Positions 17,894-27,437 of a stretch of DNA of 64,000 bases are shown here, piece after piece. Below the pieces are notes generated by a model that had not been told where the DNA came from, ran no database searches, and saw only the letters and a program-made list of their open reading frames with translations. Position 1 is the first letter of the stretch, and the number at the start of each line of letters is the position of its first letter. The DNA is from JAPOXR01 sp963662395. Its GTDB lineage: Bacteria; Pseudomonadota; Alphaproteobacteria; Rhodobacterales; Rhodobacteraceae. The position numbers were made by a program, and so were the translations under genes. The DNA lies in the NCBI GenBank assembly GCA_963662395.1, contig OY759511.1:2294001-2358000 (forward strand). Reading direction: 5' to 3'.

Positions 17894-18973
17894 TCACATG
17901 GTGATCACGATATTGCCGACATGCCGCTTTTCGATGAAGGCCTGCTGCGCCTGTGGCAGCTTCTCGAATCCGTATTCGGCTGCCAGGACCGGTTTGACAC
18001 CTCCGGATTCGATGATCTCCACCAACCGGGCAAATGCGCCTGCCTCCGGAATGGTCACACCGGCAAATTCCAGGTCGCGCAGGTAGAGCACGCGCAAATC
18101 GAGCTGCACGCAGGGGCCGCCAATGGCACCGGCAACAACGTAGCGCCCGCCAGGTGCCAGCACGTCGATCAACTCCCGGAACATCGTTCCGCCGACCAGG
18201 TCGGCGAGGGCGGTGATCTTGCCGGGGATGGCGGTCTCGATGGCAGCCTTCAGGTTGCCGGCCTGGCGCGAAATGACCGCGTCGGCACCGAGACGGACCA
18301 GGATGTTGGCCTTTTCGGGACTGCAGATACCGACGACACGGGCACCGCGCAATCTTGCAAGCTGGACAAGAGCCGAGCCGACGCCGCCGGCGGCCCCGGT
18401 AACCAGAATCGTATCGTCCTTGCCAACAGAGATCCGATCCAGCATGTAGTGGGCTGTACCCCAGCCGGTTGCAAAGGTCGCGAGTTCGGCATTGGTCATG
18501 TCGCTCTCGACGATGTGAACCTGGCGATGGTCGACACAGCAATACTCGGCAAATCCGCCATCGGTTTCGCTGCCGAAATAGCCGATCCGGTCCCGGTTTC
18601 CGGGATCACGCCAATCCCGGATCCAGGGATCGATCAGCACCCGCTTTCCGACCAGGCCCCTGCCGGCTGCGCAGCCCGCCTCCTCGACAATTCCACACAC
18701 ATCGGCGCCCTGTATCCTCGGCAGGGTGAGGGGAACCCCGCCCCAGGACGCATCGTCATCCTGCACCTCATCGAGCTCCTGGCCCGTGGTCGGCCCGGTC
18801 ACCGATGCCGAGTACCAGCCGATCCTGGTATTGACATCGGTATTGTTCAGGCCGCAGGCCAGCACCCTGACCAGCACCTCCTCCTTCCCTGCCACCGGAC
18901 GGGGGCAGTCATCCTTCAGCTGCAGCATGTCCATGCCACCATGTCCGGTCAGCATCCAGGCGCGCATCGTCAT
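17894..18973 (-). CDS. Zinc-type alcohol dehydrogenase / quinone oxidoreductase family protein
   Basis: This medium-chain dehydrogenase/reductase of 359 residues has a GroES-like N-domain (residues ~10-150) and a Rossmann domain with VTGAAGGVGSALVQLARLRG. The N-terminal domain contains LNNTDVNTRIGWYS and GADVCGIVEEAG. Several Cys residues in the domain could bind zinc, but the classical GHE motif is not obvious, so it may be a zinc-free quinone-oxidoreductase-like enzyme. Substrate unknown. It precedes an SDR gene on the same strand in the order of transcription SDR then this gene, 69 bp apart. Confidence 0.85.
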   Translation of the reverse strand: MTMRAWMLTGHGGMDMLQLKDDCPRPVAGKEEVLVRVLACGLNNTDVNTRIGWYSASVTGPTTGQELDEVQDDDASWGGVPLTLPRIQGADVCGIVEEAGCAAGRGLVGKRVLIDPWIRDWRDPGNRDRIGYFGSETDGGFAEYCCVDHRQVHIVESDMTNAELATFATGWGTAHYMLDRISVGKDDTILVTGAAGGVGSALVQLARLRGARVVGICSPEKANILVRLGADAVISRQAGNLKAAIETAIPGKITALADLVGGTMFRELIDVLAPGGRYVVAGAIGGPCVQLDLRVLYLRDLEFAGVTIPEAGAFARLVEIIESGGVKPVLAAEYGFEKLPQAQQAFIEKRHVGNIVITM

Positions 18974-19042
18974 CCGGTTCGGTCTCCCCGGTGTTTCATG
19001 ATGGCCCGCACGGGCGGGAAGGCGGGTCCCCCGCTGCTGCCG

Positions 19043-19747
19043 TCAGACCGAACCGGTCAGCCCGCCATCGACGCGGATATTCTGGCCGGTGACATAGCTG
19101 GCCGCGTCGGAGACCAAGAAGGCGACCGTCTCCGACACCTCACGGACCCGCGCATACCTTCCGGCCGGAATGCGGGCCAGCCGGTCCGATTTTTCCGGCA
19201 GACTGTCGATGAATCCCGGAAGCACGTTGTTCATCCGGACATTGAAGGGAGCGTATTGCGTGGAAAACAGCTTGGCAAAGCTGCCCAGCCCGGCCCGGAA
19301 TACTGCCGATGTCGGGAAATCAGGGTCAGGCTCGAATGCCGCAAAGGTCGAGATGTTGACGATGGAGCCTCCCTGCTGCTGCTTCATGATCGGAGCAACC
19401 AACCGGGTCATTCGCACGACATTCAGAAGGTAATAGTCCAGGCCCAGCCTCCATTCCCGGTCACTCAACTCCAGGATGTCACCCTTCGGGCCATGGCCGC
19501 TGCAATTGACCACGCCATCGATTCGCCCGGCGACCTGCATGGCCTCGGAAACGAATTTCCCGAGATCGTCCGGCTCGAGGTTCGAGCCGGTAAATCCGAA
19601 CCCGTTCAGCTCCCTGCCCAGTTCCTCTCCCCTGCCGGAAGAGGACATCACGCCGACCGTGTAGCCGGTCTCGGCAAGCTTCCTGGCCGCATCGGCACCG
19701 ATACCGCTTCCTCCGGCGATGATCAGCGCAACACGCGTACTCTCCAT
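19043..19747 (-). CDS. SDR-family oxidoreductase
   Basis: This is a classical short-chain dehydrogenase fold with SGIGADAARKLAETGYTVGV as a variant glycine motif (IIAGGSGIGADA), then VNCSGHG as the NNAG-type strand, and the ending YVTGQNIRVDGGLTG. The usual catalytic YxxxK is not normal: the expected place reads TSAVFRAGLGSFAKLFS, so Tyr is replaced by Phe. The Phe suggests altered chemistry or a non-catalytic role. I chose ATG 19747 over a longer frame whose extra 30 residues have no similarity. Confidence 0.8.
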   Translation of the reverse strand: MESTRVALIIAGGSGIGADAARKLAETGYTVGVMSSSGRGEELGRELNGFGFTGSNLEPDDLGKFVSEAMQVAGRIDGVVNCSGHGPKGDILELSDREWRLGLDYYLLNVVRMTRLVAPIMKQQQGGSIVNISTFAAFEPDPDFPTSAVFRAGLGSFAKLFSTQYAPFNVRMNNVLPGFIDSLPEKSDRLARIPAGRYARVREVSETVAFLVSDAASYVTGQNIRVDGGLTGSV

Positions 19748-20170
19748 GACCGAATCTCCGTTTTCCGCGACATCCTGGGCCGCACCCGGCTCTATGGGCC
19801 ACCACCCCGGGCGCGTCAACCGGGCAGGATCGGACATGCACCGTGTTCATCCTGGACCGATGGTGGTGCATGCCGGATATCCTCGGCCGGCGGGGTCGAG
19901 CGGGTCGGGACGGCAGCGATGCAGCCTGGCGGATCACATTCGGAACCTTGTAATGGGGGGGCTCCGTGGTATTCTCGCGCCGGGCAGAAACACGGGCAGC
20001 TGGTGCAGGGCCGAAAGCAGCCGGAATGACCAGGTGACTGACGCAGCCTCGTGCTGGCTGTCGCTGACGGGACTCCGCATGTTCGACGGTGCTGCCGCCT
20101 TGCAGGATGAACATTCTGACACGGGCATTTTCGACCGGTAGACTGCTGGTGCTGACCAGAAAGGGCTGAC
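19748..20170. other. Intergenic region upstream of the mitofilin-like gene
   Basis: About 420 bases between divergently transcribed genes. It must hold the promoters of the SDR gene (leftward) and of the COG4223-hemY pair (rightward). No convincing sigma-70 hexamers, operators or RNA structures were found by eye. A short G7 run is near 19956. Confidence 0.5.
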
Positions 20171-21604
20171 GTGTCTATTCCGGATTCAGACAGTGACAGG
20201 ACGGTGACTGGCGGCGAGCCTGGCCGGAATGACGACACTTCCGTCGTGGAGGACGCAATCGTGGTCGACAATGTGAAGCCGGGCACACCCTCCGATCCTG
20301 GCGAAAACGACAGTGATGACGGCAGCACCATGAACGCCGAGGCGGCAATCACCGGCTGGAGGAGCCGCCTGTTTCGCCTGACGGACCGCTTTGCATTCCT
20401 TGCCTTCAGGGCGGTCATCTTCGGCCTGATTGCCGCCACCGCCGGAATCCTGGTGGCTGTGTTGTTGCGCAACCAGGCGGAATTCGATGGAAGCGCCAAT
20501 CTCGCCGCCGGGATGGCGCAGCGTGACCAGCAGATTGAATCGATCAGGGACGAGATGTCGGCAATGGCCGGGCAGATGGTCCTGCTGGCCCCGCAGGACA
20601 CGGTCGCAAGCCTGTCCGGGAGTGTTGACCTGGCCGCGGGGGAGATTGCCCGGCTACGAATGGATCTCGATTCCATGGCCGCGACTCTGGATGACCGGAT
20701 CGGGAAGCTGCAGGCACGAATGTCCGAATTCGAGCAATCGTCATCCATCACTGCCAATTCACTGTCCGAAATCTCGGCTCGGCTTGACGTGCTGACCAGT
20801 GACGTTCAGCACCTCGAAGAGATGAATTCGGCGATGGCGGAGACTGCTCCCCCGGTTCAGCCACAGCCGGAAGAGGCGGCAGGCGGGGATGACCGGCTCG
20901 AGGCTCGCCTGCAGATGCTCGACGAGCGAATCGGCAAGCTGGAAGGGGGTCGAGCCACGCCTGCGGCCGGTCTCGTGGATCAATTGTGGCTCGATACGCT
21001 GGAGGCGAGGCTGACTGCCTTCGAGACCGAAAGCGAGGCTGGCCAACAGTTGCTGTCGCGGCTGGAGGATACCGAGAACCGGCTGGCGATACTGGAAGCC
21101 CGGCAGACCGGGGATGATGACCTGGCCAGGTCGCTGGCGCTCCTCGCCGTGCGCGCTGCTGTTGAAACCGGTGCACCCTACCTGCTCTTGCTGCGCCATG
21201 GCGGATTCACGAATGCCGAGATTCCCGAAGTGGTCATGATTCATGCCGAGACCGGCGTGGAACCGTTGACAGATCTCAAGCAGGGATTTGCCCGGATTGC
21301 CAGGGATGCACTCAAGGCGGATTTGGCAGGGAACGGGGAGCAAGGTGGCCTCGCTGGCGTGATCGGCACCCTGGTCCAGGTGCGGCCGCTGGAGCCCAGG
21401 GAGGGGGATGATACCGCCGATGTGCTCTCCCGGGCCGAGAACCTGCTGAATGGCGACGACCTTCCCGGCGCCCTGCAGACGCTGTCACCGGTTTCCGGGC
21501 CAGCCCGGGAGGTGCTTGCCGACTGGATCGAGGCTGCCGAGGCCCGGCTGGCGGTGCTGACTGCAATCAATACCATGCTGGCCCGACCGGAAATGGCACC
21601 GTGA
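20171..21604 (+). CDS. Mitofilin-like inner-membrane protein (COG4223)
   Basis: The start is GTG 20171. The protein has an acidic, disordered N-terminus (residues 1-60), one membrane helix (about residues 75-98, LAFRAVIFGLIAATAGILVA), and a long coiled-coil periplasmic part (residues ~105-270). The C-terminal domain ends WIEAAEARLAVLTAIN. This is the layout of alphaproteobacterial proteins related to mitochondrial Mic60/mitofilin, which help shape intracytoplasmic membranes. These genes usually sit between hemD and hemY. Here hemY follows by 7 bp, but hemD is 15 kb away. Confidence 0.85.
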   Translation: MSIPDSDSDRTVTGGEPGRNDDTSVVEDAIVVDNVKPGTPSDPGENDSDDGSTMNAEAAITGWRSRLFRLTDRFAFLAFRAVIFGLIAATAGILVAVLLRNQAEFDGSANLAAGMAQRDQQIESIRDEMSAMAGQMVLLAPQDTVASLSGSVDLAAGEIARLRMDLDSMAATLDDRIGKLQARMSEFEQSSSITANSLSEISARLDVLTSDVQHLEEMNSAMAETAPPVQPQPEEAAGGDDRLEARLQMLDERIGKLEGGRATPAAGLVDQLWLDTLEARLTAFETESEAGQQLLSRLEDTENRLAILEARQTGDDDLARSLALLAVRAAVETGAPYLLLLRHGGFTNAEIPEVVMIHAETGVEPLTDLKQGFARIARDALKADLAGNGEQGGLAGVIGTLVQVRPLEPREGDDTADVLSRAENLLNGDDLPGALQTLSPVSGPAREVLADWIEAAEARLAVLTAINTMLARPEMAP

Positions 21605-21611
21605 GATCGCC

Positions 21612-23033
21612 ATGATCTGGTCAATGCTCAAGATAGTCCTGTTCGTGCTGACCATTGCCCTTCTCAGCGTGCTGGTTTCCTGGATCACCGATGTCGAATC
21701 GGATGTCAGGATCGTGGTCGCCGGCTGGGAAATCACCACAGCACCGATTACGCTGGCGGCAGCGCTGTTGCTGCTGTTTCCAGCATTCTGGCTGTTCTTC
21801 TTCCTCGTTGGTCTGGTCCACGCATGCCTTCGGTTCATGGTTGGTGATGAAACCGCCTTGTCCCGCTATCTCAACAAGAATCGCGAAAAGCGGGGATTTG
21901 AAGCGCTTGCCGGCAGCCTGGTAGCCTTGGCATCCGGTGATTCCAGGCTGGCCATGACCAAGGCCGACCGGGCCGAGAAACTGCTCAAGCGACCGGAAAT
22001 CACCGGCATCCTTGCTGCACAGGCTGCCGAGCGGTCGGGCGACCGGGCGAAAGCGGCAGACCATTACAAGGCGTTGCTCCAGCACGAGGATACCCGGTTT
22101 GCCGGACTGTCAGGACTGCTCAGGCACAAGATCAGTGATGGCGATGCCGACACCGCGCTGAAACTCGCCGAGAAGGCCTTCGCCATCAATCCGAAACATG
22201 GCGAGATCCAGGACACGCTGCTCACGCTGCAATCCACCGAAGAGGACTGGACCGGTGCCGCGGCGACTCTTGAAGCCAAGCACAAATCCGGCAAGCTTCC
22301 CCGCGATGTCTATACCCGCCGCAACGCAATCCTGAATTACGTGAATGCCCGGGAGAAGATTGCCGCCGGCAATATCGAGGAAGGAACGAAGCTGCTCCTG
22401 GCGGCAAACCGGGCATCACCCGGCCTGGTGCCGGCGGCAGTGCAGGCGGCCCGGATCAGGTGCGAGAATGGCGAGAAACGGGCGGCGGCGAGGATCGTCA
22501 GGAATGCCTGGAAACTCGGCAGCCATCCCGACCTGGCCGCAGCATATGCCGAGATCGAGCCGAACGAGACCGCCGAGGCCAGGCGGCGGCGCTTTGTCCA
22601 ATTGCTGGGCAAGAGCCGGCAGCAACCGGAAGCGAAGATGATCATGGCTGAAATCATGATCGCCGAGGATGACTTTCCGGCGGCGCGGCGGGAGATCGGC
22701 AAACTTGCCGAGGAACATCCGACTGTCAGGTCACTGGTCATCATGGCAGCGATTGAACGCGGCGAGGGTGCCGACGAGGCGGTTGTCCGGGGGTGGCTGA
22801 CCCGTGCAGTTTCGGCATCGCGGGGCCAGCAATGGTTGTGCGATGCCTGTCAGCACATTCATACCGAATGGAAGCCGTTATGCGAAGAGTGCGGCGGCTT
22901 CGATTCCCTGAGCTGGAAAGAGGCAAGTGGATCCGACTGCATCCATACCTCCTCGGTCGGAATGCTGCCCCTTGTCGTTGCCAATGCGGAGCTTGAACAC
23001 CCGCCGGGTGAACGCGAGGCGGAGCAGCCCTGA
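21612..23033 (+). CDS. hemY: HemY-like TPR membrane protein
   Basis: The protein has two N-terminal membrane helices (residues ~3-24 and ~37-62) and the conserved FMVGDETALSRYLNKNREKR segment. A TPR-type helical domain with a lower-copy repeat pattern (LAAQAAERSGDRAKAADHYK) follows. The C-terminus has a CDACQHIHTEWKPLCEECGG element with four Cys, probably binding zinc. This HemY is the enterobacterial/alphaproteobacterial membrane protein of the hem cluster, not the protoporphyrinogen oxidase of the same name. Its exact role is unclear. The gene follows the mitofilin-like gene and is probably co-transcribed. Confidence 0.9.
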   Translation: MIWSMLKIVLFVLTIALLSVLVSWITDVESDVRIVVAGWEITTAPITLAAALLLLFPAFWLFFFLVGLVHACLRFMVGDETALSRYLNKNREKRGFEALAGSLVALASGDSRLAMTKADRAEKLLKRPEITGILAAQAAERSGDRAKAADHYKALLQHEDTRFAGLSGLLRHKISDGDADTALKLAEKAFAINPKHGEIQDTLLTLQSTEEDWTGAAATLEAKHKSGKLPRDVYTRRNAILNYVNAREKIAAGNIEEGTKLLLAANRASPGLVPAAVQAARIRCENGEKRAAARIVRNAWKLGSHPDLAAAYAEIEPNETAEARRRRFVQLLGKSRQQPEAKMIMAEIMIAEDDFPAARREIGKLAEEHPTVRSLVIMAAIERGEGADEAVVRGWLTRAVSASRGQQWLCDACQHIHTEWKPLCEECGGFDSLSWKEASGSDCIHTSSVGMLPLVVANAELEHPPGEREAEQP

Positions 23034-23053
23034 CAGGCAAGTTGTGCCTGTCA
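23031..23053 (+). terminator. Stem-loop at the end of hemY
   Basis: TGACAGGCA and TGCCTGTCA form a perfect 9-bp stem with a 5-base loop, starting with the hemY stop codon. No T-run follows, so it may act as a weak terminator or protect the mRNA 3' end. Confidence 0.5.
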
Positions 23054-23087
23054 AACCGGTTTCCGAATTGCTATGGAGCAACCGGCA

Positions 23088-23163
23088 GCCGGTGTAGCTC
23101 AGCTGGTAGAGCGCGTCATTCGTAATGACAAGGTCGGGGGTTCGAGTCCCTTCACCGGCACCA
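23088..23163 (+). tRNA. tRNA-Thr (anticodon CGU)
   Basis: The 76-base gene, with encoded CCA, begins GCCGGTGTAGCTCAG and ends with the T-arm GGTTCGAGTCC and CACCGGCACCA. The acceptor stem GCCGGTG / CACCGGC is perfect. The anticodon loop is TTCGTAA, giving anticodon CGT for ACG codons. The outermost anticodon-stem pair is a C-A mismatch (CGTCA / TGACA); all other pairs are normal. It lies between hemY and recF. Confidence 0.97.
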
Positions 23164-23210
23164 CCCTCAACCGACGATTCCGGGACCGGATTCTCCGGTT
23201 GCACTTGCCG

Positions 23211-24326
23211 CTACCGGCTGCGCTCCGCGATCGAGGATTCGCCATGCTGGTCCGACACCTCGAACCACTGGGTACTGCTGCCCAAATCATCAAACAGGTC
23301 GGCCTGGGTTCCCGTCAGCCAGGCCTGGACACCCAATTGCCTGATTTCCCCGAACAGTGCCCGGCGGCGGCCGGCATCCAGATGTGCAGTGACCTCGTCG
23401 AGCAACAGCACCGGCGGCGCACCGCAATCCTCGGTGATTGCCCGGCTGTTTGCGAGTACAATCGACAGCAACAGCGCCTTCTGCTCGCCGGTTGAACAGT
23501 TTCGTGCCTCCATCCTTCGCCCGGCATGTTCGGCCAGCAGGTCAATCCGGTGCGACCCTATCAGCGTCCGGCCGGCCGAGGCATCACGGAACCTGTTCTT
23601 CGCCAGTGCAAGAACCAGCTCATCTTGGTCGGTGCTGCCGGCCCGGGTCTCTTCCGGCGCTGCCAGGCCGAGGCGGGCAACAGGAAAATCTCCGGTCGAC
23701 TGTCGCTCCGCCACTTCCAGCCTGTCGACAGTACTGACCCTGTTGCGGGTGATGGCAGCGCCTCGTTCGGCCATCTGCAACTCCAGACCCCGCAACCAGG
23801 CATCATCGAACTGCCGGTCCCTGAGCAGGCGGTTTCGTTCACGCATCGCCTTGTCGTAGGCGATCACCTCCTCGGCATGGGCGGGAAAGAAGTTCATGAC
23901 CATCCGGTCCAGGAACCGCTTCCTGCCCTCCCGGCCATCTGTCCATAACCGGTCCATGGCCGGTGATACCCAGACAATTCGCAACAGCCTGGCCAGCTCC
24001 GACTGGCGGACCGGCTTTCCCTCGATTTCGACCCGCCTGCCGGAGCCACCCCGGTAGCTGGTCCCGACCTCCAGCGTCCGGCCGCCGACAACCAGTTCGG
24101 TCGACACCTTCCAGCCGGGTTCATATCTCCTGCATGAGAATTCCTCCGGAGTGGCTCGCCGAATGCCGCGACCGGGGGAGAACAACGACACTGCTTCGAG
24201 AATGCTGGTCTTGCCCGAACCATTCGGCCCGAACAGGACCACCGGACAGCCCGTCAGGTCAAGACGGGCCCCCGAATAGGATCGAAATCGGGTGAGTGTC
24301 AGGGTTGAAACACGGCATGGTGTCAT
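23211..24326 (-). CDS. recF: DNA replication and repair protein RecF
   Basis: This SMC-like ATPase helps load RecA at gaps. The Walker A site is GPNGSGKTSILEA at residues ~32-44. The signature motif appears as STGEQKALLLSIVLA and the Walker B as PVLLLDEVTAHLD. Length is 371 residues, normal. It follows dnaN by 54 bp on the same strand. gyrB, which often follows recF, is absent; the tRNA-Thr and hemY lie downstream in the opposite orientation. Confidence 0.96.
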   Translation of the reverse strand: MTPCRVSTLTLTRFRSYSGARLDLTGCPVVLFGPNGSGKTSILEAVSLFSPGRGIRRATPEEFSCRRYEPGWKVSTELVVGGRTLEVGTSYRGGSGRRVEIEGKPVRQSELARLLRIVWVSPAMDRLWTDGREGRKRFLDRMVMNFFPAHAEEVIAYDKAMRERNRLLRDRQFDDAWLRGLELQMAERGAAITRNRVSTVDRLEVAERQSTGDFPVARLGLAAPEETRAGSTDQDELVLALAKNRFRDASAGRTLIGSHRIDLLAEHAGRRMEARNCSTGEQKALLLSIVLANSRAITEDCGAPPVLLLDEVTAHLDAGRRRALFGEIRQLGVQAWLTGTQADLFDDLGSSTQWFEVSDQHGESSIAERSR

Positions 24327-24380
24327 GAATTCCGCCGCCGGAAGTGAACGCGGCCCGAATGCTGCATTCTGGTCCGGACT

Positions 24381-25511
24381 TCAGTTCCTCATTGGCATCA
24401 TCAGATAGGTCAGCCCCGGATCACTCTCGGTGGTGATGAGCGTGGACCCCGGCTTGGTCGGAAGATCGATCACCATCGGTCCTTCTCCCAGATGGTCGAG
24501 AAATGCAAGAAGGTGGCCACATCTGAACCTGACCGAATACTCCGGATGGGGAAAGGACACGTCAAGCTCTTCGTTGGCCTGTCCGATCGAGCGTTCGTTC
24601 ACGGTGAGACGGGCCCGGCCATCCCCCAACTCCAGCAACACCGCGCTTTCCGGGTCGGCAACGACCGATACCCGCAGGAGCGCTTCCCGGAACTCGTGCG
24701 GGTCGGCCGTCATCTTCAAAGGCAGGTCGCGCGGGATGAACTTGGCATAATCGGGAAACGATCCGTGGACAAGCCGCGAAGTCAATGTCGTCGACTGGTT
24801 GGAAAACCTGATCTTGCCCTCCGAAACCGACAGTTCGACAGGAGTGGTTGACGACGAAAAGATCCTCGACACCTCGGAGACCGTCTTCAGTGGAATGATG
24901 ACGGATGCCATCCCGGTCAACCCGGCCGGTGCCACGCATTCGGCAATCGACATTCTGAACCCGTCCGTCGCCACCCCGCGAAGCACCGGGACCCCGTCGT
25001 CATTCTCGCCCTGCCGTTCGGCAAGGTTCAGGAAGACTCCGCACAGGTACTGCCTTGACTCGTCGAGGCAGGCAGCAACATGCGATCTGTCGAACAGCCG
25101 GCCGAGACCTTCTCCGTCAATGTTGAAGGTGACGTCGAATTCATCTGACGACATCCGCGGGAAGCTGTCGCCGGGAAGCACTGGCAAGGTGGCCCGGGTC
25201 CGGTTCGAGTGAATGGAAAGCCGATCATTCTCATGGTCAAGTTCGAAGGTCGCTTGCGAACCGTCCGGAAGTCTCCTGGCGAATTCATTGAGAATTTCGG
25301 CTGAGGCCAGCGTCCTGCCCGTGGACTCGACATGGGCATCGACCCTCGATTCAACCTCGATCCTGCGGTCGGTCCCGCGGAAGGTGGCCACCCCCGGGGC
25401 AACCTCGATCAACACGCAACCGAGGACGACATCCCGGCTGCTCTTCTCGGATATCGCCCGCGTCCACCCGGCAACCTTCCTGAGTTCCCTCGATTCAATC
25501 CTGAATTTCAT
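24381..25511 (-). CDS. dnaN: DNA polymerase III beta subunit (sliding clamp)
   Basis: The ring-shaped processivity factor is formed of three similar domains (residues ~1-120, 130-250, 252-376). The N-terminus MKFRIESRELRKV and the C-terminal LMMPMRN, where clamp-binding partners dock, are typical. The gene is 80 bp downstream of dnaA and 54 bp upstream of recF, the standard dnaA-dnaN-recF order. Confidence 0.97.
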   Translation of the reverse strand: MKFRIESRELRKVAGWTRAISEKSSRDVVLGCVLIEVAPGVATFRGTDRRIEVESRVDAHVESTGRTLASAEILNEFARRLPDGSQATFELDHENDRLSIHSNRTRATLPVLPGDSFPRMSSDEFDVTFNIDGEGLGRLFDRSHVAACLDESRQYLCGVFLNLAERQGENDDGVPVLRGVATDGFRMSIAECVAPAGLTGMASVIIPLKTVSEVSRIFSSSTTPVELSVSEGKIRFSNQSTTLTSRLVHGSFPDYAKFIPRDLPLKMTADPHEFREALLRVSVVADPESAVLLELGDGRARLTVNERSIGQANEELDVSFPHPEYSVRFRCGHLLAFLDHLGEGPMVIDLPTKPGSTLITTESDPGLTYLMMPMRN

Positions 25512-25591
25512 GTTTCATAACCTGCTGGCAGATAACGGCCTGAAGCGGCCCAGATTCCCGGAGTCCATCGGCAACTCGGCGACGCAGGCAA

Positions 25592-26944
25592 TCAGGATTC
25601 CAGCCGTCTCCTGATGATGGCGATATCCTCGGCGATCGAACTGTCATTCGCTTGCAGCTTCTCGACCCGTTCAATCGAATAGAGGATTGTCGTGTGATCG
25701 CGATTGAATGCACGGCCGATATGCGGCAGCGACCTGGTGGTCATCATCTTGGCCAGGTAGATCGCCAACTGCCGTGGCCTGGTGATGTTCTGGGTTCGAC
25801 GCGGCCCGACCAGATCGCCCGGCTTCACGTTGTAGTAGTCGGCGACGCATTGAATGATCATGCGGATTTCGGTCCTGCGATCGACATCGCGCAGGATATC
25901 CACCAACTCGTCGCGGGCCACTTCGATGGTAATCGGGCCGCGCAGGTAGGATTCGGCCGCCGCCAGCCGATTGAGCGCACCTTCAAGCACCCTGACATTG
26001 CTCATGATGCGCCTGGCCAGGAATTCGAGCACGCCCTTTTCAAATCTGAGCCCGCGGTTTCGCTTGTACAGCGATTCCGCCTTCTGTTGCAGGATGCCCA
26101 GCCTGAGTTCGTAATCGGCGGGATGAAGTTCGACCACCAGCCCCGACTGCAGGCGCGACCGGATGCGAGCCTCCAGGCCGTCGATCTTTCCGGGCGAACG
26201 GTCCCCGGACAGGATGATCCGCTTGTCCTGTCCGGCCAGGGAATTGAAGGTGTGAAAGAACTCTTCCTGCGTCGATTCCTTGCCGGCGATAAACTGGACA
26301 TCATCGACCATCAGCACGTTCACCGATCTGAACACCTCCTTGAAATCAAGGATGCCCTTGGTCCGCAAGGCCCTGATGAACTGGTACATGAACTGTTCGG
26401 CCGAAAGGTAGATGATCTTGAGTGCGGGATCCCGTTCCTTGAGGGCCCACCCGATCGCATGCATGAGATGGGTCTTGCCGACACCGACCTCGCCATAGAG
26501 AAACAGCGGGTTGAAATCGACGGCGCTTTCCTCGGCCACCCGGACTGCAGCCGCATATGCCACGGCGTTCGGCTTGCCGACGACAAACTCGGAAAACCGG
26601 AACCTCGAATTCAGGTTGGAGCCGAGAATGTCGTGGCCATCCGACCCCTGGCCGGGCTCGATCATCCCGCCGGAAAACCGGCGGGACCTGCCTCCGTCCG
26701 TTCGGGTGCCAATGACGAAATTCAAGTCAAGGATGCTGGGATCCAGCTCCCTGAGAGCCCTGACGATCTGGTGACCATAGGTTCTTCCAACCCACTCGCC
26801 GGTGAACTTTGTCGGAGCTTCAATCGTGGCGATTCCACCTTCGACGCCCTTGAGACTGATAATCTCGATCCAGTTTCTGAAATCGGCACCGTCCAGCTCC
26901 TGTTCCAGTTTCTCGCGAACCTGGCCCCAAATCTCCAATACCAT
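25592..26944 (-). CDS. dnaA: Chromosomal replication initiator DnaA
   Basis: DnaA binds oriC and opens the duplex. Domain III has Walker A GEVGVGKTHLMHA, Walker B VLMVDDVQFI, and the sensor region. Domain IV ends with the DNA-binding signature FNRDHTTILYSIERVE. Domain I (residues 1-75) is WGQVREKLEQEL-type, and the domain II linker is short. Length 450 is normal for the class. The start is at 26944. Upstream 39 bp separate it from the rhodanese-like gene. Confidence 0.97.
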   Translation of the reverse strand: MVLEIWGQVREKLEQELDGADFRNWIEIISLKGVEGGIATIEAPTKFTGEWVGRTYGHQIVRALRELDPSILDLNFVIGTRTDGGRSRRFSGGMIEPGQGSDGHDILGSNLNSRFRFSEFVVGKPNAVAYAAAVRVAEESAVDFNPLFLYGEVGVGKTHLMHAIGWALKERDPALKIIYLSAEQFMYQFIRALRTKGILDFKEVFRSVNVLMVDDVQFIAGKESTQEEFFHTFNSLAGQDKRIILSGDRSPGKIDGLEARIRSRLQSGLVVELHPADYELRLGILQQKAESLYKRNRGLRFEKGVLEFLARRIMSNVRVLEGALNRLAAAESYLRGPITIEVARDELVDILRDVDRRTEIRMIIQCVADYYNVKPGDLVGPRRTQNITRPRQLAIYLAKMMTTRSLPHIGRAFNRDHTTILYSIERVEKLQANDSSIAEDIAIIRRRLES

Positions 26945-26983
26945 TCAATCTCCCCCGAAATCAAAACCCACGCACAGGATTTC

Positions 26984-27433
26984 TTACGATTGCTTCCACG
27001 ACAACCCTCTGAATTTCCACCCGTTTCTGGTTGCCCTCCTGGCAGACATGTCCAAATCGCCCTCAAAGCCCTCAGCAACATTTATGCATCTGACGGGCCT
27101 TCCGTTCCGACGGGAGGCCTCCGAAAAGACCGCCGCCGCCTCCCGGGAACGGGTGCCGGACCGACAGATGAAAAACGCGGTGTCCGGCCATTCCTGTTCC
27201 AGCCGGGACTCGACCTCCTCGCAGAATGCCGGGTTGGGCTTCATGCGAGGGTAGCTTCTCCATTCTGCCAGGATCGCGGTCTTGCCGATTCCCGAAAGAT
27301 CGGGAATTCCGACGAACGACCACTCCGGCTTCGTTCGTACATCCACCAGTATCGAGGCTGGATTTCCGGCCAACTCCTCCCACACCAGATCCGGAGTCCA
27401 TTCGGAAATCTCTCCCTGAGAAGCTGAATTCAC
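26984..27433 (-). CDS. Rhodanese-like domain protein
   Basis: The sulfurtransferase-type domain reads ILVDVRTKPEWSFVGIPDL near the start and FICRSGTRSREAAAVF, where the active-loop Cys (CRSGTRSR) is present. The enzyme could transfer sulfur to cyanide or a protein acceptor. GTG 27433 is the likely start because the reading frame further upstream crosses a G11 homopolymer and low-complexity sequence; the frame is nevertheless open to 27745. It sits just upstream of dnaA on the same strand, so the two may be co-transcribed. Confidence 0.82.
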   Translation of the reverse strand: MNSASQGEISEWTPDLVWEELAGNPASILVDVRTKPEWSFVGIPDLSGIGKTAILAEWRSYPRMKPNPAFCEEVESRLEQEWPDTAFFICRSGTRSREAAAVFSEASRRNGRPVRCINVAEGFEGDLDMSARRATRNGWKFRGLSWKQS

Positions 27434-27437
27434 TCGA

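Noticed and set aside
17765..20029. 754-residue plus-strand open frame
   Set aside because: It is antisense to the alcohol-dehydrogenase and SDR genes, with no motifs of its own; a high-GC shadow.
25652..27427. 591-residue plus-strand open frame opposite dnaA
   Set aside because: Antisense to dnaA and the rhodanese-like gene, with codon-shadow composition.
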